DNA of 50,542 nt. Source: Endomicrobium sp. (GTDB lineage: Bacteria; Elusimicrobiota; Endomicrobiia; Endomicrobiales; Endomicrobiaceae). This document shows positions 9,353 to 20,247 of the stretch, one piece after another. Below the pieces are notes generated by a model. It saw nothing but the letters and a program-made list of their open reading frames with translations, was not told where the DNA came from and ran no database searches. Made by a program: the position numbers and the translations under genes. Every line of letters begins with the position of its first letter. The first letter of the stretch is position 1. Location: positions 1 through 50,542 of the forward strand of contig JAISUD010000002.1 of the NCBI GenBank assembly GCA_031272265.1, written 5' to 3'.

Positions 9353-9870
9353 GGGTAGATTTACAGGATTTGGTTTTAAATTCAAAAATTCTAAAAGCGG
9401 GACAAAAAATTTTATTTAGCGGAACTATTTATACAGCGAGGGACGCTGCTCATAGCAGAATTATAGAAATGCTGGATAGCGGCAAAAAAGTTCCTTTTGA
9501 ATTAAAGAATGCGGCGATATACTACTGTGGGCCGTCGCCTGCAAAACAGGACGCGGTTATAGGCGCCTGCGGCCCTACTACCTCTGCGAGAATGGATATT
9601 TTTACCCCGAGGATTTTAAAAGAAGGCGTTAAATTTTTGATTGGGAAAGGCGCTCGTTCTAAAACAGTGGTTGATTCTATAAAGGAAAACAGTGCAGTAT
9701 ATCTTGTTGCTACAGGTGGCGTTGCAGCACTTCTTTCTAAAACTGTAAAGAGAGCTGATATAGTTGCTTTTGAGGATTTGGGTCCCGAAGCAGTTTATAA
9801 GCTTGAAGTTAAAAATATGCCGTTGATTGTTGCTATAGATAGCTTCGGTGGCACTGTTTTTAAGATATAA
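9349..9870 (+). CDS. Class I fumarate hydratase, beta subunit
   Basis: LFSGTIYTARDAAHSRI, YYCGPSPAKQDAVIGACGPTTSARMD. Overlaps the alpha subunit gene. Confidence 0.93.
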   Translation: MRVDLQDLVLNSKILKAGQKILFSGTIYTARDAAHSRIIEMLDSGKKVPFELKNAAIYYCGPSPAKQDAVIGACGPTTSARMDIFTPRILKEGVKFLIGKGARSKTVVDSIKENSAVYLVATGGVAALLSKTVKRADIVAFEDLGPEAVYKLEVKNMPLIVAIDSFGGTVFKI

Positions 9871-9994
9871 TTCTCCCTATATTATCTATCAATTTCTAAA
9901 ATCTAAAATGACTGCGGCTTATATTGTATGAATAAATGAAGCTGTAAATAGTTATTATATTTACTTAAATGGTTATTCACTCAAAGAAAATATT

Positions 9995-10789
9995 ATGTTT
10001 TTAGCGTTAGATATTGGCAATACAGAAATAACTGTTGGTTTGTTTAGCGTGGAAGATAAAAAAACTTTACCTAACCCGTTAAGAGTTTGGCGAATGTCAA
10101 CTAGAAAAAAACAGACTTCTGACGAATATGCAGTAATGCTTATGAATATATTTTTTTACTCGGATTTTGACGCAAAAAAAATAGACAGTATTGCTGCTGC
10201 AAGTGTTGTTCCGTCGTTAAATTCTGTTTTTGAAGAACTTTTTAAGAAATATTTTAACCGAGAGATATTTTTTATAAGCTACAAAAAATGTGGAAAACTT
10301 GTTTTTTTGCCAGAAAATTCTAAAGAAACAGGTGCTGATAGAATTGCTAACATTGTAGCTGCGTATTCTTTTTACAGCGGAAACTGTATTGTTATTGATC
10401 TCGGCACCGCGACAACTTTTGACTGCATAAACTGTAATGGCGAATATCTTGGCGGAGCGATAGTTCTTGGTCCGTCAATTTTTGCGCAGGCGCTAAATTT
10501 GAAAACATCACAACTTCCATATGTTGCGTTAAAAAAACCTTTAAAAGCAATAGGCTCTAACACTGTTGAATGTATACAATCTGGTCTCTATTTTGGATAT
10601 ATAGGACTCGTAAAGGAAATTATTGCAAAAATGAAAAAAGAGATGAAAGTTAAACATGTAATTGCCACTGGTGGTTTGGCAGGTCTTGTAGCAAATGAGA
10701 CGAAAGAAATAGAAGTTATCCTGCCAAATTTAACTTTGGAAGGAATACGTATTATATGGGAGAACAGTGATAAAGGTGGAAAAAACTAA
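9995..10789 (+). CDS. coaX: Type III pantothenate kinase
   Basis: MFLALDIGNTEITVGLF, TGADRIANIVAAY, VIDLGTATTFDCI. Confidence 0.94.
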   Translation: MFLALDIGNTEITVGLFSVEDKKTLPNPLRVWRMSTRKKQTSDEYAVMLMNIFFYSDFDAKKIDSIAAASVVPSLNSVFEELFKKYFNREIFFISYKKCGKLVFLPENSKETGADRIANIVAAYSFYSGNCIVIDLGTATTFDCINCNGEYLGGAIVLGPSIFAQALNLKTSQLPYVALKKPLKAIGSNTVECIQSGLYFGYIGLVKEIIAKMKKEMKVKHVIATGGLAGLVANETKEIEVILPNLTLEGIRIIWENSDKGGKN

Positions 10790-11126
10790 TTATCGTGATC
10801 GTACAAAACGTTGAAAAGTTTGAAGTTTAGACAAAATAATTTATGTTGTTGAAATTAAGACTGTCTTTGATTAACAGAAAAAGCGCATTATGATAGTTTG
10901 AAAACAATTAAATATAAAAAAAAATTATTTGCTTTTTAAAATCTATTTAACTCTATCTAAGAGATTGATGTGATAATAGATACAGAGAGTTAGGTTTATC
11001 AGGATAATTGCAAGAGATAGAAATTTATGTCATAATGTGTTTTTGTATTAAACCAGCTGATACCGTAGTGCAAAATGCGTTTCATTTATCAATTTAATTG
11101 TGTTTTTACTTTTTACAGGTGCTTTA

Positions 11127-13385
11127 ATGAAAATCCGTTATATTGTAATGTCCATTATTATAGTTATTATGTTTTTTCCCGTATATTCTTATGCGACTAC
11201 CTATACAGTTTCAAACGTTTTGATTGAGGGGCTACAAAATGTAAAGTTGAAGGATGTTTTATCAGTTATAAATCTTAAAAAAGGAGAGTTCTACTCAGAA
11301 AATAAAGCAAGGGAAGATGTTGCTTCAATTTTGAGATTAGGATACTTTAATAATATTGAAATTCGTTTTGACAAAGACAAGGGAAATCTTGTTTTTATCG
11401 TTACTGAAAATCCTTATGTAGAACGTATTGTTTTTAAAGGCAATTCAGCGTTTTCTACATTTAGACTTAAGCTTTTAAGCGTATTGAAGGAGAAAAATTA
11501 CTACGATGTTTCAAAGGTTGAAGAGACTAAGGAGAAAATAAGCACTTTATACCTCAATGAAGGTTACCTCAACTGTAAAATAGAAGTTTATCCTACAGTT
11601 AACACGGATACAAATAAAATGACGGTAACTTTTCTTATAAATGAAAATAAGAAAATAGTTATAGAGGATATTAAGATTGAAGGTGTAATTTCTTTTAAGG
11701 AAAAAGAAATTCTTAAAGTTATGAAAACGAGATCAAAAAAAGCATTTAGAGAAGATATTTATCAAGCAGATTTAGAGTCAATAGAAGCATTTTATAAAAA
11801 TAATGGTTTTATGGATTATCAGTTTATTTCTTTAACTACTACGTATAATGACGCTAAAACAAAAATGTTTTTAACTTTAGAAATCAACGAGGGTAATAAG
11901 TATAAAATAGGTTCTGTAACTTATAATGGCAATTTCGTCGTTGATGATAAGGAAATGGAAAAAATGATTAAAGTTAAAAAAGGTCAAATTTTTAATCAAA
12001 GTAAGATTACTGAAACTGTTAAACGCATTCGTAAACTTTATTCCGGTAAAGAATATCCAAAAGCGGTGATTGAGCCGTATTTTTATAAAGAAGATGTTGA
12101 AGGAGTTGTAAACATAAATTTTTTGGTTGAAGAAGGTGAGGTTATTAGCGTAAGAAATATTTACATTAATGGACTTGTCTCTACTAAAGATAGAGTAATA
12201 AGGAGAGAAATGCTTTTAAAACCCGGTGCGGTGTTGACGCGTAGAAAACTTAGAAGAAGTATTGAAAAAATTTACAATTTGGGTTTTATTGACGAGGTAA
12301 AGTGTGATATATTAAACACTGGGGATCCTGGTGTTGTTGATTTAGAATTTTCTGTTAAAGACAGTCCTAAGCATAATAATATTAGCTTGAATATTGGATA
12401 TTCTTCTATTTCATCTTTTACTGGAAGGGGGGAATTTTCTCATTTTAATATGTTGGGATTGGGACAAAAATTGAATCTTTTTTGTTCGCTAGCTTTTTCA
12501 AGTAAAGAAGTAAATTATGGAACTAGTTGGGAAGAACCTTATTTTTTTGGTAAAAATATGAGTTTGCTACTGAAACTTTATGATACTACTGAGGTTGATT
12601 CAATAAGGCGCAAGAGTAAGACTGATAATAACAAAAAAATTGGGAAAGACATTACAAGAAAGACGTTTGAAATGATGATATGTCCCCGGATCGACGATCG
12701 CACGCGTTTATTTATCGGAGGTAGATATGAAGATGTTGATTTTCATTCTTATGGTAAATATCTAAAACCGTATGAGACGGACAGATTGTTAAGTTTTCTT
12801 TGTGGTGTCTTGTACGATTTAAGAGATTATGTTTTTGATCCTTCAAAGGGAAGTATACATTCTGTAAATTTAAGTGTGACGAATGTGAATAATTTAATTA
12901 ACGGTAACAAAAATTTTATTAAGGGAACTGCCAGCTCAGCGTGGTTCTTCCCTACATTTTATCGAAGACTTGTATTAAGTGTTAATTTGAGCGTAGGTGC
13001 AATTATGCCTTTTAGTGATCAGATCCCTGTCTATGAAAGATTTCATTTAGGCAGACCAAAGACTTTAAGATGTTATGATAGAGATGAGATTGATCCTGAT
13101 AAGGGCGGTGAAATTATGGGACTAATGAATATTGAATATAAATTTCCGATATGTCCTTTTCAAGCAATTTTTGGAAAAGAGAGAGCATTAGTCCAAATAT
13201 TTTTATTTTATGATATAGGCGTACTTTTAGAAAGAAAAAAAGGAAAATTATCTGAGTGGGAAGGAAAAGGGGGACATAACGTAGGTGTTGGAATAAGAAT
13301 ATTTTTACCCATAGCTATAGAATTTGATTTGGGATATGTGCTGACTAAAAAAGAGTTAAGATTTAATTTTAGTGTGGGGGGATAA
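11127..13385 (+). CDS. bamA: Outer membrane protein assembly factor BamA
   Basis: Signal peptide from ATG 11127 (MKIRYIVMSIIIVIMFFPVYSYA), repeated POTRA domains, C-terminal beta-barrel (surface antigen). The ORF-track GTG at 11100 is less likely as the start. Confidence 0.92.
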   Translation: MKIRYIVMSIIIVIMFFPVYSYATTYTVSNVLIEGLQNVKLKDVLSVINLKKGEFYSENKAREDVASILRLGYFNNIEIRFDKDKGNLVFIVTENPYVERIVFKGNSAFSTFRLKLLSVLKEKNYYDVSKVEETKEKISTLYLNEGYLNCKIEVYPTVNTDTNKMTVTFLINENKKIVIEDIKIEGVISFKEKEILKVMKTRSKKAFREDIYQADLESIEAFYKNNGFMDYQFISLTTTYNDAKTKMFLTLEINEGNKYKIGSVTYNGNFVVDDKEMEKMIKVKKGQIFNQSKITETVKRIRKLYSGKEYPKAVIEPYFYKEDVEGVVNINFLVEEGEVISVRNIYINGLVSTKDRVIRREMLLKPGAVLTRRKLRRSIEKIYNLGFIDEVKCDILNTGDPGVVDLEFSVKDSPKHNNISLNIGYSSISSFTGRGEFSHFNMLGLGQKLNLFCSLAFSSKEVNYGTSWEEPYFFGKNMSLLLKLYDTTEVDSIRRKSKTDNNKKIGKDITRKTFEMMICPRIDDRTRLFIGGRYEDVDFHSYGKYLKPYETDRLLSFLCGVLYDLRDYVFDPSKGSIHSVNLSVTNVNNLINGNKNFIKGTASSAWFFPTFYRRLVLSVNLSVGAIMPFSDQIPVYERFHLGRPKTLRCYDRDEIDPDKGGEIMGLMNIEYKFPICPFQAIFGKERALVQIFLFYDIGVLLERKKGKLSEWEGKGGHNVGVGIRIFLPIAIEFDLGYVLTKKELRFNFSVGG

Positions 13386-13658
13386 TTTTTAATAAGTGAA
13401 AGAGTATAATTTCGGGTGATATACTTTGTATTTTAAGAATTTAGATTTTAAATAAAGACTTTTATTTAAATAATATTGTTGTGCCAAAGTGTTTCGTTTT
13501 GGTTGTAAAATAGAAACATTTCAAAGAAGCAAAATTATTTTAAGCTTATATAAGCATAATATAATAGTTCATATATAGAGTGCATAGTCATATATGAAGA
13601 ATTGTTGTGTTACTACGATAAAGTTGTTGAAAAATAAAAATATGGAGATGATATTGAG

Positions 13659-14138
13659 ATGATAAAAAATGCCGGAAACACAGGAATAACAGAAACAGAG
13701 GTGATATTGAATCTTGAAGAGGTTTTGAATTATATACCTCATAGGTATCCGTTCCTTATGGTTGATAAGGTAAAGATAAGTACAGCGGAACCTTTGAAAG
13801 CTATAGGATATAAGCTCGTAAGCGGAAATGAAAGTTTTTTGCAGGGACATTTTCCAGGAGCGCCAATAATGCCTGGCGTTTTAATTATTGAAGCAATGGC
13901 TCAAACATCGTGCGTTATGTTTCTATCTAAACCGGAGATGAGAGGCTGTCTAGCGTATTTTATATCTATAGATAAGGTGAAATTCCGCAGACCGGTGAAA
14001 CCGGGAGATGTTTTAGAGTTACATGTAGAAACATTAAAAGATAGTGGGAGACGTGGTAAGATAAAAGGTACATCTTATGTAGGTGGCAAATTAACAACTG
14101 AAGCTGAATTTATGTTTGTTATCGTTGACAAAAAATAA
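13659..14138 (+). CDS. fabZ: 3-hydroxyacyl-ACP dehydratase
   Basis: IPHRYPFLMVDKV, GHFPGAPIMPGVLIIEAMAQ. Confidence 0.96.
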   Translation: MIKNAGNTGITETEVILNLEEVLNYIPHRYPFLMVDKVKISTAEPLKAIGYKLVSGNESFLQGHFPGAPIMPGVLIIEAMAQTSCVMFLSKPEMRGCLAYFISIDKVKFRRPVKPGDVLELHVETLKDSGRRGKIKGTSYVGGKLTTEAEFMFVIVDKK

Positions 14139-14194
14139 AATTATAAAGTTAAAGTATAATGTAAATATGTTTAATAGAGTTGTTTTTTATTAAG

Positions 14195-14386
14195 TTATAT
14201 TGCTTTTTTAATTTTATTTGATTTAATGCAAGAGGTACAAACATATTCACGTATTTTTTTCCCATTAATAATGATATTCAAACTCTGAAGGTTAGGCCTG
14301 AAAAGTCTTTTAGAAGCTTTATTTGAGTGACTAATTGTATTTCCTGAGCTTGAACCTTTACTGCAGATTACACATTTATAAGACAT
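14195..14386 (-). CDS. rpmB: 50S ribosomal protein L28
   Basis: [34 protein letters not shown], a typical L28 sequence. Confidence 0.95.
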   Translation of the reverse strand: MSYKCVICSKGSSSGNTISHSNKASKRLFRPNLQSLNIIINGKKIREYVCTSCIKSNKIKKAI

Positions 14387-14432
14387 TTTATACCCCTCCC
14401 TAAAAATTAATTATAACTTAATTGTCAGCTTA

Positions 14433-14460
14433 TAGTCAAATCTAGTTTATTTTGTATAAT
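14433..14460 (+). promoter_or_regulatory. Candidate promoter of recG (TAGTCA-N16-TATAAT), about 10 nt from the ATG
   Basis: TATAAT at 14455-14460, ATG at 14471. AT-rich context makes chance matches likely. Confidence 0.35.
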
Positions 14461-14470
14461 TAATATTGTT

Positions 14471-16573
14471 ATGCTGAATTTGGAAAGTAAAGTGCAGTGC
14501 TTAGAAGGAATAGGATATAAACGCGCACAAATGCTTGCAAGACTTGCAATAGAAACTATTGAGGATGCGCTTACTTTTTTCCCAAGTCAATATCAGGATA
14601 GAACGAGAGTTATTTCTCTAAAAGAAGCTTACGAACAATCGCAAAGCTGTATATTTGGCAAAGTAGGAAAGGCGTATGAAAGAATGCTTCCACAAGGACT
14701 TTGTATTTTAGACATAGAAATATTTGATAAAACTTCTATGATTTACGCTCGTTTTTTTAGAAGGAAAAAGATGTATTCTGGCATTGATGTTTTTGCTCAT
14801 ATAAAAAATGATTTCAAATGTGGAGTTTTTGCTTATATCTATGGTGAGACAAAGATAGGGTCCGGATTGGGATCTATAATCGTAAACGATTACGAAACAG
14901 TCAATAACGAAAATGATAAACCTTTGTTTTTTAATAAAGTCATCCCTGTATATCCTACGACTGAAGGAATAAATCAAAAATTTATTAGAGGAACTCTTAA
15001 AGATATTTTGGAATTAACTTGTGGATTGTATCCTGATGTCTCAAATTTAATACCAGATTGCAAGGGTATTTATAAGTTGAATTCTTCGTTTGCGATTCAA
15101 AAAATTCATTATCCCAATAGTTTAGTAGATGCTGAAAATGCAAGAAGAGCATTTGCTTTGCAGGAATTTTTTGTTTTGGAATCTGCTCTTTTTCTATGGC
15201 GAAATAATTTCAGAAAAAATTACAAAGTGCAAAAATATGAAGTAAAAAAAACTCTTCTTACAGCTTTTAAAAACAGTTTAAAATTTAAATTTACAAAAGA
15301 CCAGAAAAAAGCAATAAACGATATTTTTTCCGATATGAAAAGCGTATATCCCATGAATAGAATACTCATGGGAGATGTAGGCTCTGGGAAAACTGTTGTG
15401 GCATTGAGCGCGATTTTGCTTGCAGTGGAAAATGGTTATCAAGCAATTATTATTACTCCAACTGAAATTTTAGCTGAACAACATTATATTACAATATCAA
15501 ATATGCTTTCTGGAATTGACATTAAACCTGTTCTAGTAACTTCTTCTACATTGAAGAAAAAAAGAGAAAGAGAAAGGATGTTAGCAGGATTTAGAAATAA
15601 TGATATAAAAATAGCAATCGGCACGCATTCGTTGATAGAAGATAGAATAAAATTCAAAAAATTGTCGTTAATAGTAGTGGACGAACAGCATAGATTCGGA
15701 GTCACGCAAAAATTTGCAGCGTTAGATAAAGCACAATCGCCTGACATATTAATGATGTCGGCAACTCCTATACCAAGATCTCTTTCTATGACTGTTTACG
15801 GAGAAATAGATATAACTACAATGGTACATTCGCCACCCGGAAGAATCCCAGTAAAAACTTATTCTTCAAGTGAACAAGTTGCATATACAAATGCAATCAA
15901 AGAACTTAAAAATGGGAATCAAGTGTATATTGTATATCCGCTTATCGTAGAATCGGAAAAACTTGCTTTAAAATCTGTAGTACAAGATTCTGAAAAATTA
16001 TCACAGACATGGTTTAAAGATTTTAAAATTGGATTGTTGCATAGCAAAATGATGCCCTCGGAAAAAAACGAAATATTACTTAAATTTAAAAATAAAGAGT
16101 TCAATGTTTTGATGTCTACAACTATTATTGAGGTAGGAATGGATATTCCTAATGCCACGGTTATGATAATACAGCATGCCGAGAGATTTGGGTTATCAGA
16201 ACTTCATCAGCTTAGGGGAAGAATAGGCAGGAGTTCTAAACAGTCTTATGTGTATCTTATAGTTACATCGCGAAGCGAAAATACTTGTAAGAGAATTTCA
16301 ATTTTAACGTCTGTAAATAACGGCTTTGAAATTGCAGAAAAGGATCTTAAAATGCGGGGACCTGGAGAACTGATGGGAACTACACAACATGGTTTTCCTA
16401 AGTTTAAGGCCGGCGATTTAGTAAAAGATATTGATATTATTGAATTTGCTAAAAATTGTGCCGTTAAAACCATAGAAGATGATCCTAGTCTTTCCAAAGA
16501 TAAGAATTCTGTGTTAAAAGAACTTATACAGAAACGTTTTTCAGATAAAACGAAGTTTATAAATATAGGTTAA
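14471..16573 (+). CDS. recG: ATP-dependent DNA helicase RecG
   Basis: GDVGSGKTVVALSA, DEQHRFGVTQ, MSATPIPRSLSMTVYGEID, QLRGRIGRSSKQSY, and a wedge domain at the N-terminus. Confidence 0.96.
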   Translation: MLNLESKVQCLEGIGYKRAQMLARLAIETIEDALTFFPSQYQDRTRVISLKEAYEQSQSCIFGKVGKAYERMLPQGLCILDIEIFDKTSMIYARFFRRKKMYSGIDVFAHIKNDFKCGVFAYIYGETKIGSGLGSIIVNDYETVNNENDKPLFFNKVIPVYPTTEGINQKFIRGTLKDILELTCGLYPDVSNLIPDCKGIYKLNSSFAIQKIHYPNSLVDAENARRAFALQEFFVLESALFLWRNNFRKNYKVQKYEVKKTLLTAFKNSLKFKFTKDQKKAINDIFSDMKSVYPMNRILMGDVGSGKTVVALSAILLAVENGYQAIIITPTEILAEQHYITISNMLSGIDIKPVLVTSSTLKKKRERERMLAGFRNNDIKIAIGTHSLIEDRIKFKKLSLIVVDEQHRFGVTQKFAALDKAQSPDILMMSATPIPRSLSMTVYGEIDITTMVHSPPGRIPVKTYSSSEQVAYTNAIKELKNGNQVYIVYPLIVESEKLALKSVVQDSEKLSQTWFKDFKIGLLHSKMMPSEKNEILLKFKNKEFNVLMSTTIIEVGMDIPNATVMIIQHAERFGLSELHQLRGRIGRSSKQSYVYLIVTSRSENTCKRISILTSVNNGFEIAEKDLKMRGPGELMGTTQHGFPKFKAGDLVKDIDIIEFAKNCAVKTIEDDPSLSKDKNSVLKELIQKRFSDKTKFINIG

Positions 16574-17050
16574 TAATCGGTTTCTCATTTATCTAAATGT
16601 TTGTTTATATCTAATATCATCCAATAATCCTAATGCAGCTACTAACTTTTTCATTTATATATACAGAAACGTCGTCTAATTTCTGGGAACATAGATGAGT
16701 TTCTGCTTTATCTTATTTTGTTTGAAATGAAAATTATGCTGAAAACTGACGCTGAAATTATTAAGCCAATCAATAAATTTTTCTTTTTTTATGTTTATAA
16801 CGATTTTTTTGATATAATACTAAGCATAGTATAATAGTATATAAGTATTACAGCTAAATTAAAAGGTTATTGTATTCTGCAGTTTTAGTACATATTTCTT
16901 GTTCTTGCTCGTGTTTTATTTGGACAGAGAGAACGAAAAATGAATTATTCTATGCTATGGCAGGTGAAATAAATTACTGTACAATACAATACACAACAAT
17001 ACACAATATAAAACAAAATTAAATTAACGCAAAAAAAGTTGGATTAAAAA

Positions 17051-18460
17051 ATGAATATTTTTGATAATATAAAAAGACAGTACAGTGCACCCGGCGGCTA
17101 TTTGGAATTTTTAAAAATAGCAATTCCTCTTATTATTTCTACAAGTATTGGTGCTATTCAACTCTTTATAAACAGAACTTTTCTTTCTTGGTATTCTCAA
17201 GAAGCTTTTGCTGCTTCAGCTCCGGCTGGCATTTCTAATTGGGCGATTATAACTCTTTTTTTGGGAACTTTGTCGTATGTGGATGTTTTTATAGCGCAAT
17301 ATTACGGCAAAAAAGAGTACAAGTCAATAGGTCCTGCCGTTTGGCAGGGTGTTTATATGTCACTAGTTTCGGCTTTTATAATTCTTTGTATTTCTTTTTT
17401 CTCTAAGAGTATTTTTATGAACTTAGGCCACCCTCATATTGTGGCATGCGAGGAAGTAAAATTTTTTAGGGTATTATGTTATGGCGCTTTTCCGATTCTT
17501 TCGGTGGCAGCGCTATCCGGTTTTTATGCGGGAAGGGGTAAAACTAAAGTAGTTTTATTGGTAAGTGCCTGTGGTGTTGTCATAAATATTATTTTGGACT
17601 TTTGTTTAATTTTTGGACGTTTTGGATTTCCCAGAGCGGGTGTTATTGGTTCAGCATGGTCAAGTAATATCTCTTCAACTATTATGTTTATAATTTATAT
17701 CTTTATGGTTATCTCAAAAAGCAATAATATTTACAATGTAAGATGTATGAAGCCCGATTTTAATTTTATGAAAAAATTATTGCGTTATGGTTTTCCAAAC
17801 GGTGTGCAATTCTTTTTTGATATGGCGGGGTTTGGAATTTTTGTGTCCATAGTTGGAAGGCTGGGCATAACGGAACTTACAGCAAGCAATCTGATCTTAA
17901 ATGTAAATAATGTGATTATTATGCCTCTTGTTGGAAGCGGTATGGCAATATCAGTAATAGTTGGTAATTATTTAGGTAAGAATAAAGCATCTCTTGCTCA
18001 AAGGAGTGTCAAATCTGCCGCTCATATAATGTATTTGTATTCGGTACTTATTATTTTTGTTTTAATTTTTTTGCCCTATCAAATTCTTTATCCGTTTCTT
18101 TATCCGTTTTTACACCTACCGCAAGCATTGCCTATGGATCAAATAACACCGATGACGGTAGACCTTTTGAGAATTTTAGCGATATACATAATCTTTGACG
18201 CTACTGGTATAATTTTTACGTCGGCTATTAAAGGCGCAGGCGATACAGTATTTATTATGAAAAGACTTACGGTTTTAACTGTGATTTTTGTAATTGTGCC
18301 GACTTATCTTATTGTGGTAGTCTTTAAACTTGGTATATATGTTGCGTGGTTGTTTATGCTTAGTTATAGTATAACTCTCGCGATTAGCTTTTATTATAGA
18401 TATAGATCTAATAAATGGAAAGAAATACGCGTTATAAATATGGATGTTATTGACAGTTGA
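17051..18460 (+). CDS. MATE family efflux transporter
   Basis: About 12 hydrophobic segments, LKIAIPLIISTSIGAIQLFINRTFLSWYS, MPLVGSGMAISVIVGNYLG. Confidence 0.88.
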   Translation: MNIFDNIKRQYSAPGGYLEFLKIAIPLIISTSIGAIQLFINRTFLSWYSQEAFAASAPAGISNWAIITLFLGTLSYVDVFIAQYYGKKEYKSIGPAVWQGVYMSLVSAFIILCISFFSKSIFMNLGHPHIVACEEVKFFRVLCYGAFPILSVAALSGFYAGRGKTKVVLLVSACGVVINIILDFCLIFGRFGFPRAGVIGSAWSSNISSTIMFIIYIFMVISKSNNIYNVRCMKPDFNFMKKLLRYGFPNGVQFFFDMAGFGIFVSIVGRLGITELTASNLILNVNNVIIMPLVGSGMAISVIVGNYLGKNKASLAQRSVKSAAHIMYLYSVLIIFVLIFLPYQILYPFLYPFLHLPQALPMDQITPMTVDLLRILAIYIIFDATGIIFTSAIKGAGDTVFIMKRLTVLTVIFVIVPTYLIVVVFKLGIYVAWLFMLSYSITLAISFYYRYRSNKWKEIRVINMDVIDS

Positions 18461-19060
18461 TAGAATGGAGCGCTGCCTAATTGCATTAATACCGGGAACA
18501 TTCAATATTTATTATTTATTTGAAGTTTAACAAATCCTATTGAAATTCTGACTTTTAATAAACTATCCGGTTAAAAACTCTTTTTAATTTTTAAAAAAAC
18601 AAGTTCTGGCTAAAATTTTATTGTTAAACAAAACTTGCGATTATGCTTTATGAAGTACCAATGTATTTTTAAGAAAGGTTATATTATAAAAATATGCAGA
18701 ACAAATGTTTTTGAATATAAAAAACGATTCAGAAAATCTTTTGAGATATTTGTGGGAGTGAGAGAAAAAAAATAGTTTCCTTAGTATTGCTGTTAGTGAA
18801 GAGGCGTCTTTTTGATTGCTTTTATTTAAGGGTTATTTTATGCTTTTTTCATTAGTATTTTACACTAATAATATGCTTTATACTTAGGGAAAAAATAAAG
18901 AAAATGTTTTCAGAACAACAATGGTCTTTTGGTGATTTATATGCGTCTTTAATGGAGTTGTTTCAAAGGATTAAAACAGCTTTTTTAGCTTATTGATGAG
19001 TCAGTTTCTATAATATCGATTTAGCAGGATATATTGTTATTAAAAATTTGTGATTTTTTA

Positions 19061-19066
19061 TATAAT
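19061..19066 (+). promoter_or_regulatory. Candidate -10 element of hisD, 8 nt before the ATG
   Basis: TATAAT at 19061-19066, ATG at 19075, in-frame stop just upstream. No convincing -35. Confidence 0.3.
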
Positions 19067-19074
19067 ACTAGGAA

Positions 19075-20247
19075 ATGAATAATACCGGGCAAATTAATAC
19101 TTACGTTTCAGAGATAATTGAGGATATTAAAAAAAATGGCGACATAGCTGTTTTTAAATATCTTAAGAAATTTGACGAGGTAGATTTATCTAAAAAAGGA
19201 TATAAAGTTTGTCAAAAAACAATAGACGAAGCTGTTAAACGCGTTCCAAAATTGTTGAAAAACGCAATAAGATCTTCCTATTTAAACGTTTTAGCATATC
19301 ATAAGTATGAGTATTCCCAAATTAGGAAAAAGTGGAGTTATGATAAAAATGGTTTAAAAGTGGGACAATTTTATACTCCGGTAGAATCTGTTGGTATTTA
19401 TGTACCGGGAGGGCGTTTCGCTTATCCATCAACAGTTATCATGACAGTGATACCTGCTTTTGCAGCGGGTGTAAAGAGAATAGTAATGGTTACTCCACCC
19501 AAAAATATGAACGACACTGTTTTGTTTGCTGCAAATCTGTGCAAAGTGAAAGAAATATATTGTGTTGGCGGTATAATGGCGGTAGCGGCGCTTGCTTACG
19601 GAACAGAAACATTAAAAAAAGTTAATATGATCGTAGGGCCGGGTAATGCTTATGTAAATGAAGCTAAAAGACAGGTTTTTGGATATGTTGGCATAGATTC
19701 TCTAGCAGGTCCAAGCGAAGTGGCAATAATTGCGGATGAAAATGTTCCTGCAAATTATGTTGTTGCTGATATAATGGCTCAAATGGAGCATGATCCTATG
19801 GCAAGATCGTATCTTTTATGCGAATCTGAAAATAAAATAGCTGAAATTAGAAAATTACTTCCTAAAAAGGCTTTTGAGCAGTTAGAAATAGAATTTTGCT
19901 CTTTGAGAGAGGCTGTTGACAAGGTGAATGAAATAGCACCTGAGCATTTGGAATTGCTAGTGGAGAAATATGAGAATTTACTAAAAAATATCAAAAATGT
20001 GGGAGCAGTTTTTGCGGGTTATCAAACACCTACGGCCTCCGGCGATTATTGGGCGGGACCGTCACATGTTTTACCAACAAATGGTTCTGCAAAATTCTCA
20101 AGTGGTGTTTCGGTAATGACATTTTTGAAAAGGTCCTCATATATAAAAATGAATAAAAAAAATGAAAAGGCATATAGGACTATCGCCGATTTTGCACAGT
20201 CCGAAGGCATGTATTATCATAAAAAGTCTTCAGAAATAAGAATATGA
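19075..20247 (+). CDS. hisD: Histidinol dehydrogenase
   Basis: VGIYVPGGRFAYPSTVIMTVIPA, VGPGNAYVNEAKRQVFG, AGPSEVAIIAD, EHDPMARS. An in-frame TAG at 19069 rules out an upstream start. Confidence 0.95.
   Translation: MNNTGQINTYVSEIIEDIKKNGDIAVFKYLKKFDEVDLSKKGYKVCQKTIDEAVKRVPKLLKNAIRSSYLNVLAYHKYEYSQIRKKWSYDKNGLKVGQFYTPVESVGIYVPGGRFAYPSTVIMTVIPAFAAGVKRIVMVTPPKNMNDTVLFAANLCKVKEIYCVGGIMAVAALAYGTETLKKVNMIVGPGNAYVNEAKRQVFGYVGIDSLAGPSEVAIIADENVPANYVVADIMAQMEHDPMARSYLLCESENKIAEIRKLLPKKAFEQLEIEFCSLREAVDKVNEIAPEHLELLVEKYENLLKNIKNVGAVFAGYQTPTASGDYWAGPSHVLPTNGSAKFSSGVSVMTFLKRSSYIKMNKKNEKAYRTIADFAQSEGMYYHKKSSEIRI

Noticed and set aside
16810-16855. Imperfect inverted repeats (AATACT...AGTATT) between recG and the MATE gene
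   Set aside because: A/T-only arms of 6-7 bp are expected by chance in this composition.
16976-17010. Short direct repeats (acaatacacaa-type units) before the MATE gene
   Set aside because: Only a few imperfect short units in AT-rich intergenic DNA. Not a CRISPR or meaningful tandem array.
18904-18996. 30-codon ORF upstream of hisD (MFSEQQWSFGDLYASLMELFQRIKTAFLAY)
   Set aside because: Considered as a his attenuator leader, but it has no histidine run and no clear alternative terminator structure. Length is consistent with chance.
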